From contig NZ_CP038026.1 in NCBI RefSeq assembly GCF_004421005.1, positions 558,001 through 622,000 on the forward strand: a stretch of DNA of 64,000 nt, given 5' to 3'. The stretch's first letter is position 1, and each line of letters starts with the position of its first letter. The translations under genes and the position numbers were made by a program. The notes beneath the pieces were generated by a model. It worked only from the letters and a program-made list of their open reading frames with translations. It did no database searches and had not been told where the DNA came from. Source of the stretch: Pseudoduganella plicata. Lineage in GTDB: Bacteria; Pseudomonadota; Gammaproteobacteria; Burkholderiales; Burkholderiaceae_D. Below, one piece after another: positions 1-9,100 of the stretch.

Positions 1-1
1 C

Positions 2-250
2 ATCAGCGGGCTGCGCCTGTCGACCAGCGCGCTGGGCGTGCTGAGCCGTCAGAACAACCTGAGCGGCACGACGCGCACGGACGCGACCGAGCTGGCCAAG
101 CTGCTGCGCGAGACGCTGGGCGAGACCGTACTGGTGGCCACGCCGGCAACGCCGGCCGGCCCGCCGCCGCGCAACACCAAGGCAGTCAAGCCTTCGAATA
201 CCAAGAACACCAAGAAGAAGGTCGAGACCCCGTTTGACCTGCTGCAGTAA
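2..250 (+). CDS. C-terminal end of an unidentified protein upstream of tssB (partial)
   Basis: The reading frame is open from the window edge to a TAA at 248-250, so only the last 82 residues are visible. The tail has an Ala/Pro-rich stretch, then a run of Asn, Thr and Lys, and ends in a short hydrophobic motif (PFDLLQ). I do not recognise the family. It lies 106 bases before tssB on the same strand, so it is probably part of the T6SS gene cluster; tssJ, tssK and tssL are missing from this window and would be expected nearby. The GTG at 38 is an internal codon and not a credible start, because the frame is open upstream. Confidence 0.55.
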   Translation: MSGLRLSTSALGVLSRQNNLSGTTRTDATELAKLLRETLGETVLVATPATPAGPPPRNTKAVKPSNTKNTKKKVETPFDLLQ

Positions 251-356
251 ATGTTTGGACAACCCGCGAATACACGGCGCGCTGGCTACTCTGCCTGGCG
301 TCGCCGGTGATTTCGCGGGGCCCCGTTTGAATTCAACCGAAAGATAGGGACATCCC

Positions 357-860
357 ATGTCAAAAAACTCCAGCGTCCAGAAAAAACTGCAGAAGGTTCG
401 TCCGCCGCGGGTCCAGATGACCTATGACGTGGAAATCGGCGATGCGATCGAAAACAAGGAACTGCCCATGGTCGTCGGCGTCGTCGGCGATTTCGGCGGC
501 AATTCCGAAGTGGCGCAGAAGCGCCTGAAGGACCGCAGCTTCGTCGCCATCGACCAGGACAACTTCGATGAAGTGCTGAAAGGCGTCGAGCCGCGCGCGG
601 CGTACCGCGTCAAGAACGAACTGACCGGCGAGGGCGGCGAGTTCGCCGTCGATCTTTCGTTCAAATCAATGAACGACTTCCGTCCCGAGGCTATCGTGCA
701 GCAGGTCGAGCCGCTGAAAAAGCTGCTGGAAGCGCGCACCAAGCTGGCCGACCTGCGCAACAAGCTGGCCGGCAACGACAAGCTGGAAGACCTCCTCAAC
801 GACGTCCTGAACAGCACCGAGAAATTGGCCGAACTGGGCCAGCAAACCACGAAAGAGTGA
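357..860 (+). CDS. tssB: T6SS contractile sheath small subunit TssB (VipA)
   Basis: This 167-residue protein has the length and sequence character of TssB/VipA. The N-terminus carries the basic 'KLQKVRPPRVQMTYDVE' type opening and 'ELPMVVGVVGDF' follows. TssB pairs with TssC to build the cytoplasmic contractile sheath around the Hcp tube; its C-terminal helical part, rich in Leu, Lys and Glu here, is what ClpV works on after contraction. The ATG at 357 follows an 'aaagataggga' purine-rich ribosome binding site. It is the first complete gene of the tssB-C-hcp-E-F-G-clpV operon and its stop nearly abuts the tssC start. Confidence 0.95.
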   Translation: MSKNSSVQKKLQKVRPPRVQMTYDVEIGDAIENKELPMVVGVVGDFGGNSEVAQKRLKDRSFVAIDQDNFDEVLKGVEPRAAYRVKNELTGEGGEFAVDLSFKSMNDFRPEAIVQQVEPLKKLLEARTKLADLRNKLAGNDKLEDLLNDVLNSTEKLAELGQQTTKE

Positions 861-862
861 TC

Positions 863-2359
863 ATGTCCGCACAAGCCACTCAAACCGCCGCCACTTCCAC
901 CACCGACGCGCAGTCCGCTGAACTTGGCCTGCTGGACCAGATCGTCGAGCAGAGCAAGGTCGCCAAGTCCAGCGCCGAACACGCGCGTGCCAAGGACCTG
1001 ATTTCCGAACTGGTCAGCCAGGTCATGGAGGGCACCGTTGTCGTTTCCGATAACCTGGCCGCCACGATCGACGCCCGCGTCGCCGAACTGGACCGCCTGA
1101 TCTCGGCGCAGCTGTCGGCCGTGATGCACGCGCCCGAATTCCAGAAACTGGAAAGCAGCTGGACGGGCCTGAACTACCTGGTGCGTAACAGCGCCACGAG
1201 CCAGAACCTGAAGATCAAGATGCTCAACGCGACCAAGCGCGAACTGGTGAAGGATTTCCAGAGCGCGCTGGAATTCGACCAGAGCACGATGTTCAAGAAG
1301 GTCTACGAAGAAGAATTCGGCACCTTCGGCGGCGCACCGTTTGGCGCGCTGCTGGGCGATTTCGAGATCACCCGCCAGCCCGAAGACATGTACTTCATCG
1401 AGCAGATGTCGCACGTGGCCGCGGCCGCGCATGCGCCGTTCATCTCGTCGGCCTCGCCCGAGCTGTTCGGCCTGGAGAGCTACGCCGAACTGGGCAAGCC
1501 GCGCGACCTGTCGAAGGTGTTCGACACCGTCGAATACGCGAAGTGGAAGTCGTTCCGCGAATCGGAAGACTCGCGCTACGTCGGCCTGACCCTGCCGCGT
1601 TTCCTGGGCCGCATGCCGTTCAACCCGGCCGACGGCGCCACGACGGAAGGCTTCAACTTCGTCGAGGACGTGGACGGCACCGACCACCACAAATACCTGT
1701 GGTGTAACGCCGCCTACGCGTTCGGCACGAAGCTGACGGCCGCGTTCGAGGACTACGGCTGGTGCGCGGCGATCCGCGGGGTCGAAGGCGGCGGCCTGGT
1801 CGAAGACCTGCCGACCCACACCTTCAAGACGGACGAAGGCGAAGTCGCGCTGAAATGCCCGACCGAGATCGCCATCACCGACCGTCGCGAGAAGGAACTG
1901 TCCGACCTGGGCTTCATCTCCCTGGTCCACTGCAAGAACACCGACTACGCCGCGTTCTTCGGCGCCCAGTCGGCGCAGAAACCGCGCAAGTACAACAACG
2001 ATGCCGCCAACGCGAACGCCGTGCTGTCCGCGCAGCTGCAGTACATCTTCGCCGTGTCGCGCATCGCGCACTACATGAAGGCCATGATGCGCGACAAGAT
2101 CGGCAGCTTTGCCGCCGCGTCCAACGTCGAGGACTTCCTGAACCGCTGGCTGACCCAGTACGTGCTGCTGGACGATAACGCCAGCCAGGAACAGAAGGCC
2201 CAGTTCCCGCTGCGCGAAGCGTCCGTACAAGTTTCCGAAGTGCCTGGCCGTCCCGGCGTGTACCGCGCCGTGTCGTTCCTGCGTCCGCACTTCCAGCTCG
2301 ACGAGCTGTCCGTTTCCCTCCGTTTGGTCGCGGAGCTTCCAGCATCGACCAAGACTTAA
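863..2359 (+). CDS. tssC: T6SS contractile sheath large subunit TssC (VipB)
   Basis: The product is about 498 residues, the normal size for TssC/VipB, the large sheath subunit. Family features visible include the 'SSWTGLNYLVRNS' segment near residue 105, the 'GDFEI' segment, the central 'PRFLGRMPF' motif and a C-terminal 'RPHFQLDELSVSLRLVAELP' type end. I chose ATG 863 because the purine-rich 'gaaagag' at 850-856 is well spaced for it; an in-frame GTG at 857 would add two residues and overlap the tssB stop. The sheath contracts to push the Hcp-VgrG-PAAR needle out of the cell. Confidence 0.95.
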   Translation: MSAQATQTAATSTTDAQSAELGLLDQIVEQSKVAKSSAEHARAKDLISELVSQVMEGTVVVSDNLAATIDARVAELDRLISAQLSAVMHAPEFQKLESSWTGLNYLVRNSATSQNLKIKMLNATKRELVKDFQSALEFDQSTMFKKVYEEEFGTFGGAPFGALLGDFEITRQPEDMYFIEQMSHVAAAAHAPFISSASPELFGLESYAELGKPRDLSKVFDTVEYAKWKSFRESEDSRYVGLTLPRFLGRMPFNPADGATTEGFNFVEDVDGTDHHKYLWCNAAYAFGTKLTAAFEDYGWCAAIRGVEGGGLVEDLPTHTFKTDEGEVALKCPTEIAITDRREKELSDLGFISLVHCKNTDYAAFFGAQSAQKPRKYNNDAANANAVLSAQLQYIFAVSRIAHYMKAMMRDKIGSFAAASNVEDFLNRWLTQYVLLDDNASQEQKAQFPLREASVQVSEVPGRPGVYRAVSFLRPHFQLDELSVSLRLVAELPASTKT

Positions 2360-2402
2360 AAAGACCAACGTTTTAATTACCATCACAACTGAAAGGAACA
2401 CC

Positions 2403-2894
2403 ATGGCAATCGACGTCTACCTGCAAATCGACGGCATCAAAGGCGAATCCGCCGACACCACGCACAAGGACTGGATCGAGGTCAAGAGCGTTCAGTGGGA
2501 AGTCCTGCAACCGAAATCGGCCACCGCGTCGACCGGTGGCGGCCACACCGCCGAGCGTACCGAGCACAAAGACATCGTCGTCTCGAAGCTGGCTGACCTG
2601 GCAACCCCAGTGCTGCTGCAAACCTGCTCGTCCGGTAAAACCATCCCGAAAGCAAAGCTGGAATTCATGCGCGCTGACGGCCAGGGCGATCGCGTCAAGT
2701 ATTTCGAGATCGAACTGGAAAACGTGCTGATCAGCAACGTTTCTCCATCGGTCGAGCAAGGCAACATCCTGACCGAAGAAGTCTCGATCAAGTACTCCAA
2801 AGTCAAGTGGAAGTACACCCAGCAGAAAGTCGGCGGCGGCACGGGCGGCAACACGTCCGGCGGCTGGGACCTGTCGGCAAACAAGGTTGCTTGA
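2403..2894 (+). CDS. hcp: T6SS inner tube protein Hcp (TssD)
   Basis: This 163-residue protein is a typical Hcp: it starts 'MAIDVYLQIDGIKGES', contains the 'GGGHTAER' loop and the 'EVSIKYSKVKWKY' strand near the end. Hcp forms hexameric rings that stack into the tube propelled by the TssBC sheath, and it can carry small effectors inside the ring. It sits between tssC and tssE with a 43-base leader holding an 'aaaggaaca' ribosome binding site before ATG 2403. The Gly-rich C-terminal tail (about residues 141-155) is a common extension. Confidence 0.96.
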   Translation: MAIDVYLQIDGIKGESADTTHKDWIEVKSVQWEVLQPKSATASTGGGHTAERTEHKDIVVSKLADLATPVLLQTCSSGKTIPKAKLEFMRADGQGDRVKYFEIELENVLISNVSPSVEQGNILTEEVSIKYSKVKWKYTQQKVGGGTGGNTSGGWDLSANKVA

Positions 2895-2937
2895 TAGCGC
2901 ACTCGCGCTGTTGACAATCTGATCTGAAGGGATACCG

Positions 2938-3425
2938 ATGAAGGGGTTTACGCCGGGTCTGTTCGACCGGCTGATGGATACACGGGCCAACGCTGGGGTG
3001 GGACGGTCTCGCGCATGTCGATCGAGGAGTTGAAAGACTCGGTTGCGCGCGATCTGGAAGCGCTGCTCAACACGCGGACCGTGATTCCGGAAGGACTCCT
3101 GAAACAGTATCCCGAATGCGGACGCTCGATCGCGACGTATGGCCTGCAGGATTTCGCAGGCTTGTCGCTTTCGAGCGCCGACGACCGTGCCTATATCTGC
3201 CGCTGCCTGGAACAGTCCATTGCGCGCCATGAGCCGCGCCTGCGCAACGTGCAGGCCAGCCTGGAGCTGCGCGCCGATTCCGTCAACCGCCTGAACTTCG
3301 CCATCACGGCGCTGCTGGTGGTCAGCACGGCCCATGAGCCGGTCAACTTCGATGCGGTGTTGCAGCCGTCCAGCCTGCACTACACCATCAGCAAGGCACG
3401 CCGCGTGGCGGCGCCGGGAGCTTAA
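2938..3425 (+). CDS. tssE: T6SS baseplate protein TssE, apparently frameshifted near its start
   Basis: TssE is the gp25-like baseplate wedge subunit. The C-terminal 136 residues read cleanly from ATG 3015 (SIEELKDSVARDLEALLNTR is a classic TssE stretch). The expected N-terminus (MKGFTPGLFDRL...) is present too, from ATG 2938 behind a 'gaaggga' ribosome binding site, but in another frame. Adding one G in the run at 2995-3002 joins the two pieces into '...TRANAGGGTVSRMSIEEL...', a normal full-length TssE of about 162 residues. TssE is needed for T6SS assembly, so this is either a sequencing error in a G-run, or the gene is expressed from 3015 without the conserved LFDRL segment. Confidence 0.85.
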
Positions 3426-3427
3426 CG

Positions 3428-5272
3428 TTGGACCAGTTATTACCGTATTACGAACGGGAGCTGGGATTCTTGCGCCGCTATTCGCGCGAGTTTTCCGAAC
3501 GCTATCCGAAAATCGCCGGTCGTCTGCTGATCGGCGGCGAGGTGTGCGAAGACCCGCACATCGAACGCATGATCGAATCGTTTGCGCTGCTCAATTCGCG
3601 CATCGCCAAGCGGCTCGACGACGATTACCCGGAATTCACCGAAGCACTCTTCGAGGTGCTGTACCCGCATTACCTGCGGCCGTTTCCCTCGTGCTCGATC
3701 GCCCGGATGGACTTCTCCGGCGCCGCGGCGCAGCTGACGGCCGCGAGCGAGATCCCGCGCGGGACGCAGCTGACGACGCGCCCCGTGCGTGGCGCCGTCT
3801 GCACGTTCCGCACCGCTTACCCCGTCACCATCGCGCCGCTGGCCCTCACCGCCGCATCGTTCGCCGCGATCATCGATGCGCCCGAAGCGACGCGCACGCC
3901 GCCGAACGCCACGTCGAGTATCAGCCTGACGATTTCCAGCACGTCCGCGCAGGTCTCGGTGCCGCAACTGAATCTGCCGAAGCTGCGCGTGTTCATCGAC
4001 GGCGAACCGTCGTTCTGCGCCGCACTGCGCGATGCGCTGTTCATGCGCGGCGTCTGCGCCTATGCGGAAGCGGACGGCAACGGCCGCTGGATCCCTTTGC
4101 AGAAGATCCCCGTCACGCCGGCCGGCTTCGACGAAGACGAGGCGCTGATCGATTTCTCGGCGCGCTCGCACACGGCCTACCGCCTGCTGACGGAATATTT
4201 TTCGTTCCCCGAGAAGTTCAACTTCTTCGACATCGACCTGCGCGCGCTGGCCGCGCTGCTGCCGTCCGGCTGCCGTTCGATCACGCTGCACCTGGCGTTG
4301 TCCGGCATGCGCACCGATTCGAACACGGCCCGCATCCTGGGTACGCTGTCGACCAACAACGTGCTGCTGGGCTGCACGCCCGTCGTCAACCTGTTCCGCC
4401 AGCGCGGCGAACCGATCCGGCTGACGCATGCCACCGCAAGCTATCCCGTGCTGGCCGATGCGCGCCGCGCGTTCGCCTACGAGGTACAGTCGATCGATTC
4501 CGTCAAGCTGGTGCGGCAGACGCCCCAGGGCGAGTCGATCCAGGAGTTCCGCCCGTTCTATTCGCTCAAGCACGGCCAGACGCCGGAAAAGAACGGCCAT
4601 TACTGGATCGTGCGGCGCGACGATATCGTGGCGGAGAAGAGCCCCGGTTATGAAACGCAGCTGTCGATCGTCGACATCGACTTCGATCCGGCGGACGTGG
4701 AGACCGATACGCTGTCGATCGAACTGACATGCACCAACCGCGACCTGCCGGCGATGCTCAGCTACGGCCTGCGCGGCGGCGACCTGTTCCTCGAAGGCGG
4801 CTCCAGCGTGCGCAGCATCTCCTTCCTACGCAAGCCGACGCCGTCGCACCGCTTCGAACGCGGGCGCGGCGCGCACTGGCGCCTGATCTCGCACCTGTCG
4901 CTCAACCACCTGTCGCTGACCGATGGCGGCATCGACGCGTTCCGCGAGATGCTGACCCTGTACGACCTGCCACGCTCGCCGGCGTCGCAGCGGCAGATCG
5001 GCGGCATCATGTCGGTGGCGCACAAGGCCGCGACGGCATGGCTGGCGGGGAATCCGTTCGCCTGCCTGGTACGCGGCATCGAGGTGCGCCTGACGATCGA
5101 CGAAGAAGCGTTCGTCGGCAGCGGCATCCACGCGTTCGCCCATATCGTCGAGCGCTTCCTGGGCCTGTACGTGCACGCCAACAGCTTTACCCAGCTGGTG
5201 ATCGTATCGAACAAAAACGGAGAGGAGCTGTTGCGATGCACCCCGCGAAGCGGCGATTTGAGCCTGCTGTAA
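3428..5272 (+). CDS. tssF: T6SS baseplate protein TssF
   Basis: The 614-residue product has the standard TssF opening ('LLPYYERELGFLRRYSREF' then 'ERYPKIAGRL') and the 'DPHIERMIESFALLNSRI' segment. TssF forms the baseplate wedge with TssG and TssE under the sheath. The start is a TTG at 3428, two bases after the tssE stop (TAA 3423-3425), indicating translational coupling. The 3' end overlaps the start of tssG by 37 bases. Length and both termini match the family, so the call is firm. Confidence 0.93.
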   Translation: MDQLLPYYERELGFLRRYSREFSERYPKIAGRLLIGGEVCEDPHIERMIESFALLNSRIAKRLDDDYPEFTEALFEVLYPHYLRPFPSCSIARMDFSGAAAQLTAASEIPRGTQLTTRPVRGAVCTFRTAYPVTIAPLALTAASFAAIIDAPEATRTPPNATSSISLTISSTSAQVSVPQLNLPKLRVFIDGEPSFCAALRDALFMRGVCAYAEADGNGRWIPLQKIPVTPAGFDEDEALIDFSARSHTAYRLLTEYFSFPEKFNFFDIDLRALAALLPSGCRSITLHLALSGMRTDSNTARILGTLSTNNVLLGCTPVVNLFRQRGEPIRLTHATASYPVLADARRAFAYEVQSIDSVKLVRQTPQGESIQEFRPFYSLKHGQTPEKNGHYWIVRRDDIVAEKSPGYETQLSIVDIDFDPADVETDTLSIELTCTNRDLPAMLSYGLRGGDLFLEGGSSVRSISFLRKPTPSHRFERGRGAHWRLISHLSLNHLSLTDGGIDAFREMLTLYDLPRSPASQRQIGGIMSVAHKAATAWLAGNPFACLVRGIEVRLTIDEEAFVGSGIHAFAHIVERFLGLYVHANSFTQLVIVSNKNGEELLRCTPRSGDLSLL

Positions 5273-6318
5273 TCGAGCGGCTGTTCGCCGAGCCGTACCG
5301 CTTCGAATACTTCCAGGCGGTGCGGATGCTGGAACTGTGGCTGAAGCGCCGCGGCGCCCCGGGCGAGGGGGCCGTCGCCAACTTCCTGCGCTTCCAGAAT
5401 TCCACGTCGCTGAGCTTCCCGCCCAGCGAACTGGAAGCGCTGCAGCCGGAGCCGCGCGACGTGGCGACGGATCGCCGCGCGCTGGCCGCCGCGCTGCAGT
5501 CCGCGCAGCTGAAGTACATTCGCATCACGCCCACGTTCATGGGTTTTTTGGGCAGCAGCGGCACCCTGCCGGCGCACTATACGGAGCGCATCGCCGCCCA
5601 CGGCCTGTATGAAAAGGACGAGGGGCCGCGCGCTTTCCTGGACACGTTTTCCAACCGCGCGCTGGCCCTGTTCTACGAAGCCTGGCGCAAGTACCGGCTG
5701 GAGCTGAAGTACGAGATCGACGGCAAGGACAACTTCCTGCCGCTCCTGATGTCGCTGGCCGGCATGGGCAATTTTTCGCTGCGCAAGCGCCTGTCGGATC
5801 ACGGCGAAGGTGTGCTGGACGAATCGCTGGCGTATTTTGCCACGGCGATTCGCCAGCGGCCCGCGTCGAGCGTGCAGATCGCCCGCGTGCTGTCCGAGTA
5901 CTTTAACCAGGACATCCGCGCCGAGCAGTTCGTGGGGCACTGGTATGACGTGCCGCAAGAGCAGCAGACCATGCTGGGCATGAACAATGCCGTGCTGGGT
6001 GCGGGCGCAATGGCGGGCGCGCGGGTGTGGCAGCGCGATTTGCGCCTGCGCCTGAGAATCGGTCCGCTCGACCTGGCGGCGTACGAGTCGTTCCTGCCGG
6101 GCGGGCGCGCCGCGCGCGCGCTGCGCGAGATGCTGACGATGTTCACGGGACTGTCGCTGGAATATGAAGTGGAGCTGATACTGCGCGCCGCCGACGTCTG
6201 CGGCGTGCGGCTGGAAGAACACCGCGTCGGCGGGCGGCTGGGATGGGACAGCTTCCTCGTTGCCGGTACCGAAACACAGGATCGCGCCGACGTGCGCTAC
6301 GAAATTCACGCGCTATAA
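5236..6318 (+). CDS. tssG: T6SS baseplate protein TssG
   Basis: The protein is 360 residues with typical TssG features: 'AVIERLFAEPYRFEYFQAVRMLEL' at the N-terminus, 'VANFLRFQNSTSLSFPPSE', 'YIRITPTFMGFLGSSGTLP' near residue 95-115, and the C-terminal 'EYEVELILRAADV' region. I chose ATG 5236, which follows 'ggagaggagctg' and overlaps the end of tssF; longer frames upstream only read antiframe tssF. TssG complexes with TssF and TssE in the baseplate. Confidence 0.93.
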   Translation: MHPAKRRFEPAVIERLFAEPYRFEYFQAVRMLELWLKRRGAPGEGAVANFLRFQNSTSLSFPPSELEALQPEPRDVATDRRALAAALQSAQLKYIRITPTFMGFLGSSGTLPAHYTERIAAHGLYEKDEGPRAFLDTFSNRALALFYEAWRKYRLELKYEIDGKDNFLPLLMSLAGMGNFSLRKRLSDHGEGVLDESLAYFATAIRQRPASSVQIARVLSEYFNQDIRAEQFVGHWYDVPQEQQTMLGMNNAVLGAGAMAGARVWQRDLRLRLRIGPLDLAAYESFLPGGRAARALREMLTMFTGLSLEYEVELILRAADVCGVRLEEHRVGGRLGWDSFLVAGTETQDRADVRYEIHAL

Positions 6319-6331
6319 ACTAGGGAAAAAC

Positions 6332-9001
6332 ATGAGCATCAACCTGAAAACGCTGATCGGAAAACTGAACGACACGAGCCGCACGGCCGCCACCCGCGCG
6401 GCCAGCATCTGCGTCTCGCTGGGTCATTACGAAGTCGATATCGAGCACTTCTTCCTGGCCCTGCTCGAGCAGCCGGCCAGCGACTTCGTCGTCATCGCGC
6501 GCCAGAACGGCATCAGCCTGGCGATGCTGGAAGCGGACCTGCAGTCGGAAGTGTCGCGCTTCAAGAACGGCAACAGCCGCACGCCTGTCTTCTCCGAGCG
6601 CATGCCCAAGCTGTTCGAGCACGCCTGGCTGATCGCCTCCCTGGACCTGCGCGCGGGCCAGCAGGCGCAGATCCGCAGCGGCCACATCCTGCAGGCGCTG
6701 CTGACGGAGCCGGAACTGTCGCAGCTGGCGGCACGCAGCTCGAAGCTGTTCGCCAAATTCGACCTGGAACAGATCAAGCACAAGCTGGACAAGGTTACCG
6801 CGGGCTCGCAGGAAGCCGTCGCCATGCCGGCGGCCGAAGGTTCGGCCGATGCGGGCGGCGACCCGGTCGGCGAACTGCAGGCCAAGGCGGGCACGAAGAC
6901 GCCGGCACTGGACCAGTTCACGACGAACCTGACGCAGCGCGCGCGCGACGGCAAGGTCGATCCCGTCATCGGCCGCGACCTGGAAATCCGCCAGGCCATC
7001 GACATCCTGATGCGCCGCCGCCAGAACAACCCGATCCTGACCGGCGAGGCGGGCGTCGGCAAAACGGCCGTGGTCGAGGGCCTTGCGTTGCGCATTGCCC
7101 AGGACGACGTGCCGGACGTGCTGCGTGGCGTCGAGATCCACACGCTGGACATGGGCCTGCTGCAGGCCGGCGCCAGCGTCAAGGGCGAGTTCGAGAACCG
7201 CCTGAAGAACGTCATCGACGAAGTCAAGAAAAGCCCGCAACCGATCATCCTGTTCATCGACGAGGCGCACACGATGATCGGCGCCGGCGGCCAGGCCGGC
7301 CAGAACGACGCGGCCAATCTGCTGAAACCCGCGCTGGCGCGCGGCGAGCTGCGCACGATCGCCGCCACCACATGGGGCGAGTACAAGAAGTATTTCGAGA
7401 AGGACGCCGCACTGGCGCGGCGCTTCCAGGTCGTCAAGGTGGAAGAGCCGAGCGAGGAACTGGCCTGCGCCATGCTGCGCGGGATGGCGCCGCTGATGGA
7501 AAAGCACTTCAACGTGCGCGTCTACGACGAGGCGATCACGGAAGCGGTGCGCCTGTCGCACCGCTACATCTCCGGCCGCCAGCTGCCGGACAAGGCCATC
7601 AGCGTGCTCGATACGGCCTGCGCCAAGGTGGCACTCGGCCAGAACGCCACGCCGGCGCTGATCGAGACGCTGGCCCGCAAGCTGGAGCGGATGGATGCCG
7701 AGGCGGCATCCCTGCAGCGCGAGCAGGCCGGCGGTGGCAGCGCCCACACGGCGCGCCTGAAGGAGCTCGATGCGGCCCGCAAGGCAGCGCAGGAAGAGCA
7801 CACGGCGCTGGCCGTGCGCTGGGAGAAGGAAAAGGAGCTGACCGAAAAGATCAAGGCGGCCCGCGTGGTGCTGGAAGGTGGCGAAGGAGCTGACAATAAG
7901 GTCGATCCGAGCGTGCGCAAGGATGTCGACGCGCTGCAGGCGGAACTGCGCGCGCTGCAGGGCGAGACACCGATGGTGCCCGTCCAGGTGGACGGCCACG
8001 TGGTCGCCGAGATCGTCGCCGGCTGGACCGGCATCCCGCTGGGCAAGATGGTTAAGGACGAAATCAAGACGGTGCTGAACCTGAAGGACCTGCTGCAGCA
8101 GCGCGTGCTGGGCCAGTCGCATGCGATCGAAGCGGTGGCGCAGCGCGTGCGCACGTCGCGCGCCAACCTGGACGACCCGAACAAGCCGAAGGGCGTGTTC
8201 CTGTTCGTCGGCCCGTCCGGCGTCGGCAAGACCGAAACAGCGCTGGCCCTGGCGGACGTGCTGTACGGCGGCGAGCGCAAGCTGGTGACGATCAACATGA
8301 GCGAATACCAGGAAGCGCACAGCGTCTCCGGCCTGAAAGGCTCGCCACCGGGCTACGTGGGCTATGGCGAAGGCGGCGTGCTGACGGAAGCGGTGCGCCG
8401 CAATCCGTACAGCGTCGTGCTGCTCGACGAAGTGGAAAAGGCCCATCCGGACGTGATGGAGCTGTTCTTCCAGGCGTTCGACAAGGGCGTGATGGACGAC
8501 GCCGAAGGCCGCGAGATCGACTTCAAGAATACGATCATCATCCTGACGTCGAACATCGGCTCGTCCCAGCTGATGGGGGCATGCCTGAACAAGCCGGTCG
8601 AGGAGATGCCGACGCCGGAGCAGCTGGAGGAACTGGTGCGCCCGGTGCTGATGAAGCAGTTCAAGCCGGCGTTCCTGGGCCGCCTGAAGGTGATCCCGTA
8701 TTTCCCAATCAGCGACGACGTGCTGGTCGAGATCATCGAACTGAAGCTGAACAAGATCAAACAGCGCATCGCCGTCAACCACAAGGCCGAATTCAGCTAC
8801 GACGAGGCGCTGGTGGAAGCCGTGCTGGCACGCTGCACGGAAGTGGACTCGGGCGCCCGCAACGTCGACAACATCCTCAACGGCACCTTGCTGCCGGAGG
8901 TGGCGGAGTCGGTGCTGGCGAAGATGGCCGAAGGCGCGGCCATCGCGAAGATCAAGGTCGGCGCGGGCAAGAACGGACAGTTCAAGTACACCGTGAAGTA
9001 A
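6332..9001 (+). CDS. clpV: T6SS sheath-disassembly AAA+ ATPase ClpV (TssH)
   Basis: This 889-residue ClpB-family unfoldase recognises contracted TssBC sheath and recycles its subunits. The N-terminal Clp repeat domain (about residues 1-150) is followed by two AAA+ modules, each with a clear Walker A: GEAGVGKT near residues 238-245 and GPSGVGKT near 627-634; Walker B-like 'ILFIDEAH' and 'VVLLDEVEKAH' follow. A middle coiled-coil region rich in Glu, Lys and Ala lies between them. ATG 6332 is used because it follows 'actagggaaaaac' just after the tssG stop; upstream in-frame ATGs lie inside tssG. It is the last gene of the plus-strand structural operon. Confidence 0.96.
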   Translation: MSINLKTLIGKLNDTSRTAATRAASICVSLGHYEVDIEHFFLALLEQPASDFVVIARQNGISLAMLEADLQSEVSRFKNGNSRTPVFSERMPKLFEHAWLIASLDLRAGQQAQIRSGHILQALLTEPELSQLAARSSKLFAKFDLEQIKHKLDKVTAGSQEAVAMPAAEGSADAGGDPVGELQAKAGTKTPALDQFTTNLTQRARDGKVDPVIGRDLEIRQAIDILMRRRQNNPILTGEAGVGKTAVVEGLALRIAQDDVPDVLRGVEIHTLDMGLLQAGASVKGEFENRLKNVIDEVKKSPQPIILFIDEAHTMIGAGGQAGQNDAANLLKPALARGELRTIAATTWGEYKKYFEKDAALARRFQVVKVEEPSEELACAMLRGMAPLMEKHFNVRVYDEAITEAVRLSHRYISGRQLPDKAISVLDTACAKVALGQNATPALIETLARKLERMDAEAASLQREQAGGGSAHTARLKELDAARKAAQEEHTALAVRWEKEKELTEKIKAARVVLEGGEGADNKVDPSVRKDVDALQAELRALQGETPMVPVQVDGHVVAEIVAGWTGIPLGKMVKDEIKTVLNLKDLLQQRVLGQSHAIEAVAQRVRTSRANLDDPNKPKGVFLFVGPSGVGKTETALALADVLYGGERKLVTINMSEYQEAHSVSGLKGSPPGYVGYGEGGVLTEAVRRNPYSVVLLDEVEKAHPDVMELFFQAFDKGVMDDAEGREIDFKNTIIILTSNIGSSQLMGACLNKPVEEMPTPEQLEELVRPVLMKQFKPAFLGRLKVIPYFPISDDVLVEIIELKLNKIKQRIAVNHKAEFSYDEALVEAVLARCTEVDSGARNVDNILNGTLLPEVAESVLAKMAEGAAIAKIKVGAGKNGQFKYTVK

Positions 9002-9054
9002 GCCGTAATCCGGCAGCGTGCGTCGGGCTTTCCGGTAGCGTATAGTCGAATACA

Positions 9055-9077
9055 GTGTCCGGCGCATCGCCGGACAC
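9055..9077 (+). terminator. Hairpin after clpV, possible terminator
   Basis: A perfect 9-base stem (GTGTCCGGC/GCCGGACAC) with a 5-base loop is followed by 'gttcattt'. It sits between clpV and the next gene. The T-tract is weak, so it may be an attenuating rather than a full terminator. Confidence 0.4.
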
Positions 9078-9100
9078 GTTCATTTGACGGAGGTACTGCG

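Noticed and set aside
422..2404. Long open frame (660 codons) antisense to tssB/tssC, and similar long antisense frames across most genes
   Set aside because: High GC and strong codon bias create open antisense frames; these have low-complexity Arg/Gly/Ala-rich products, no ribosome binding sites and no family match, while the sense genes are clear.
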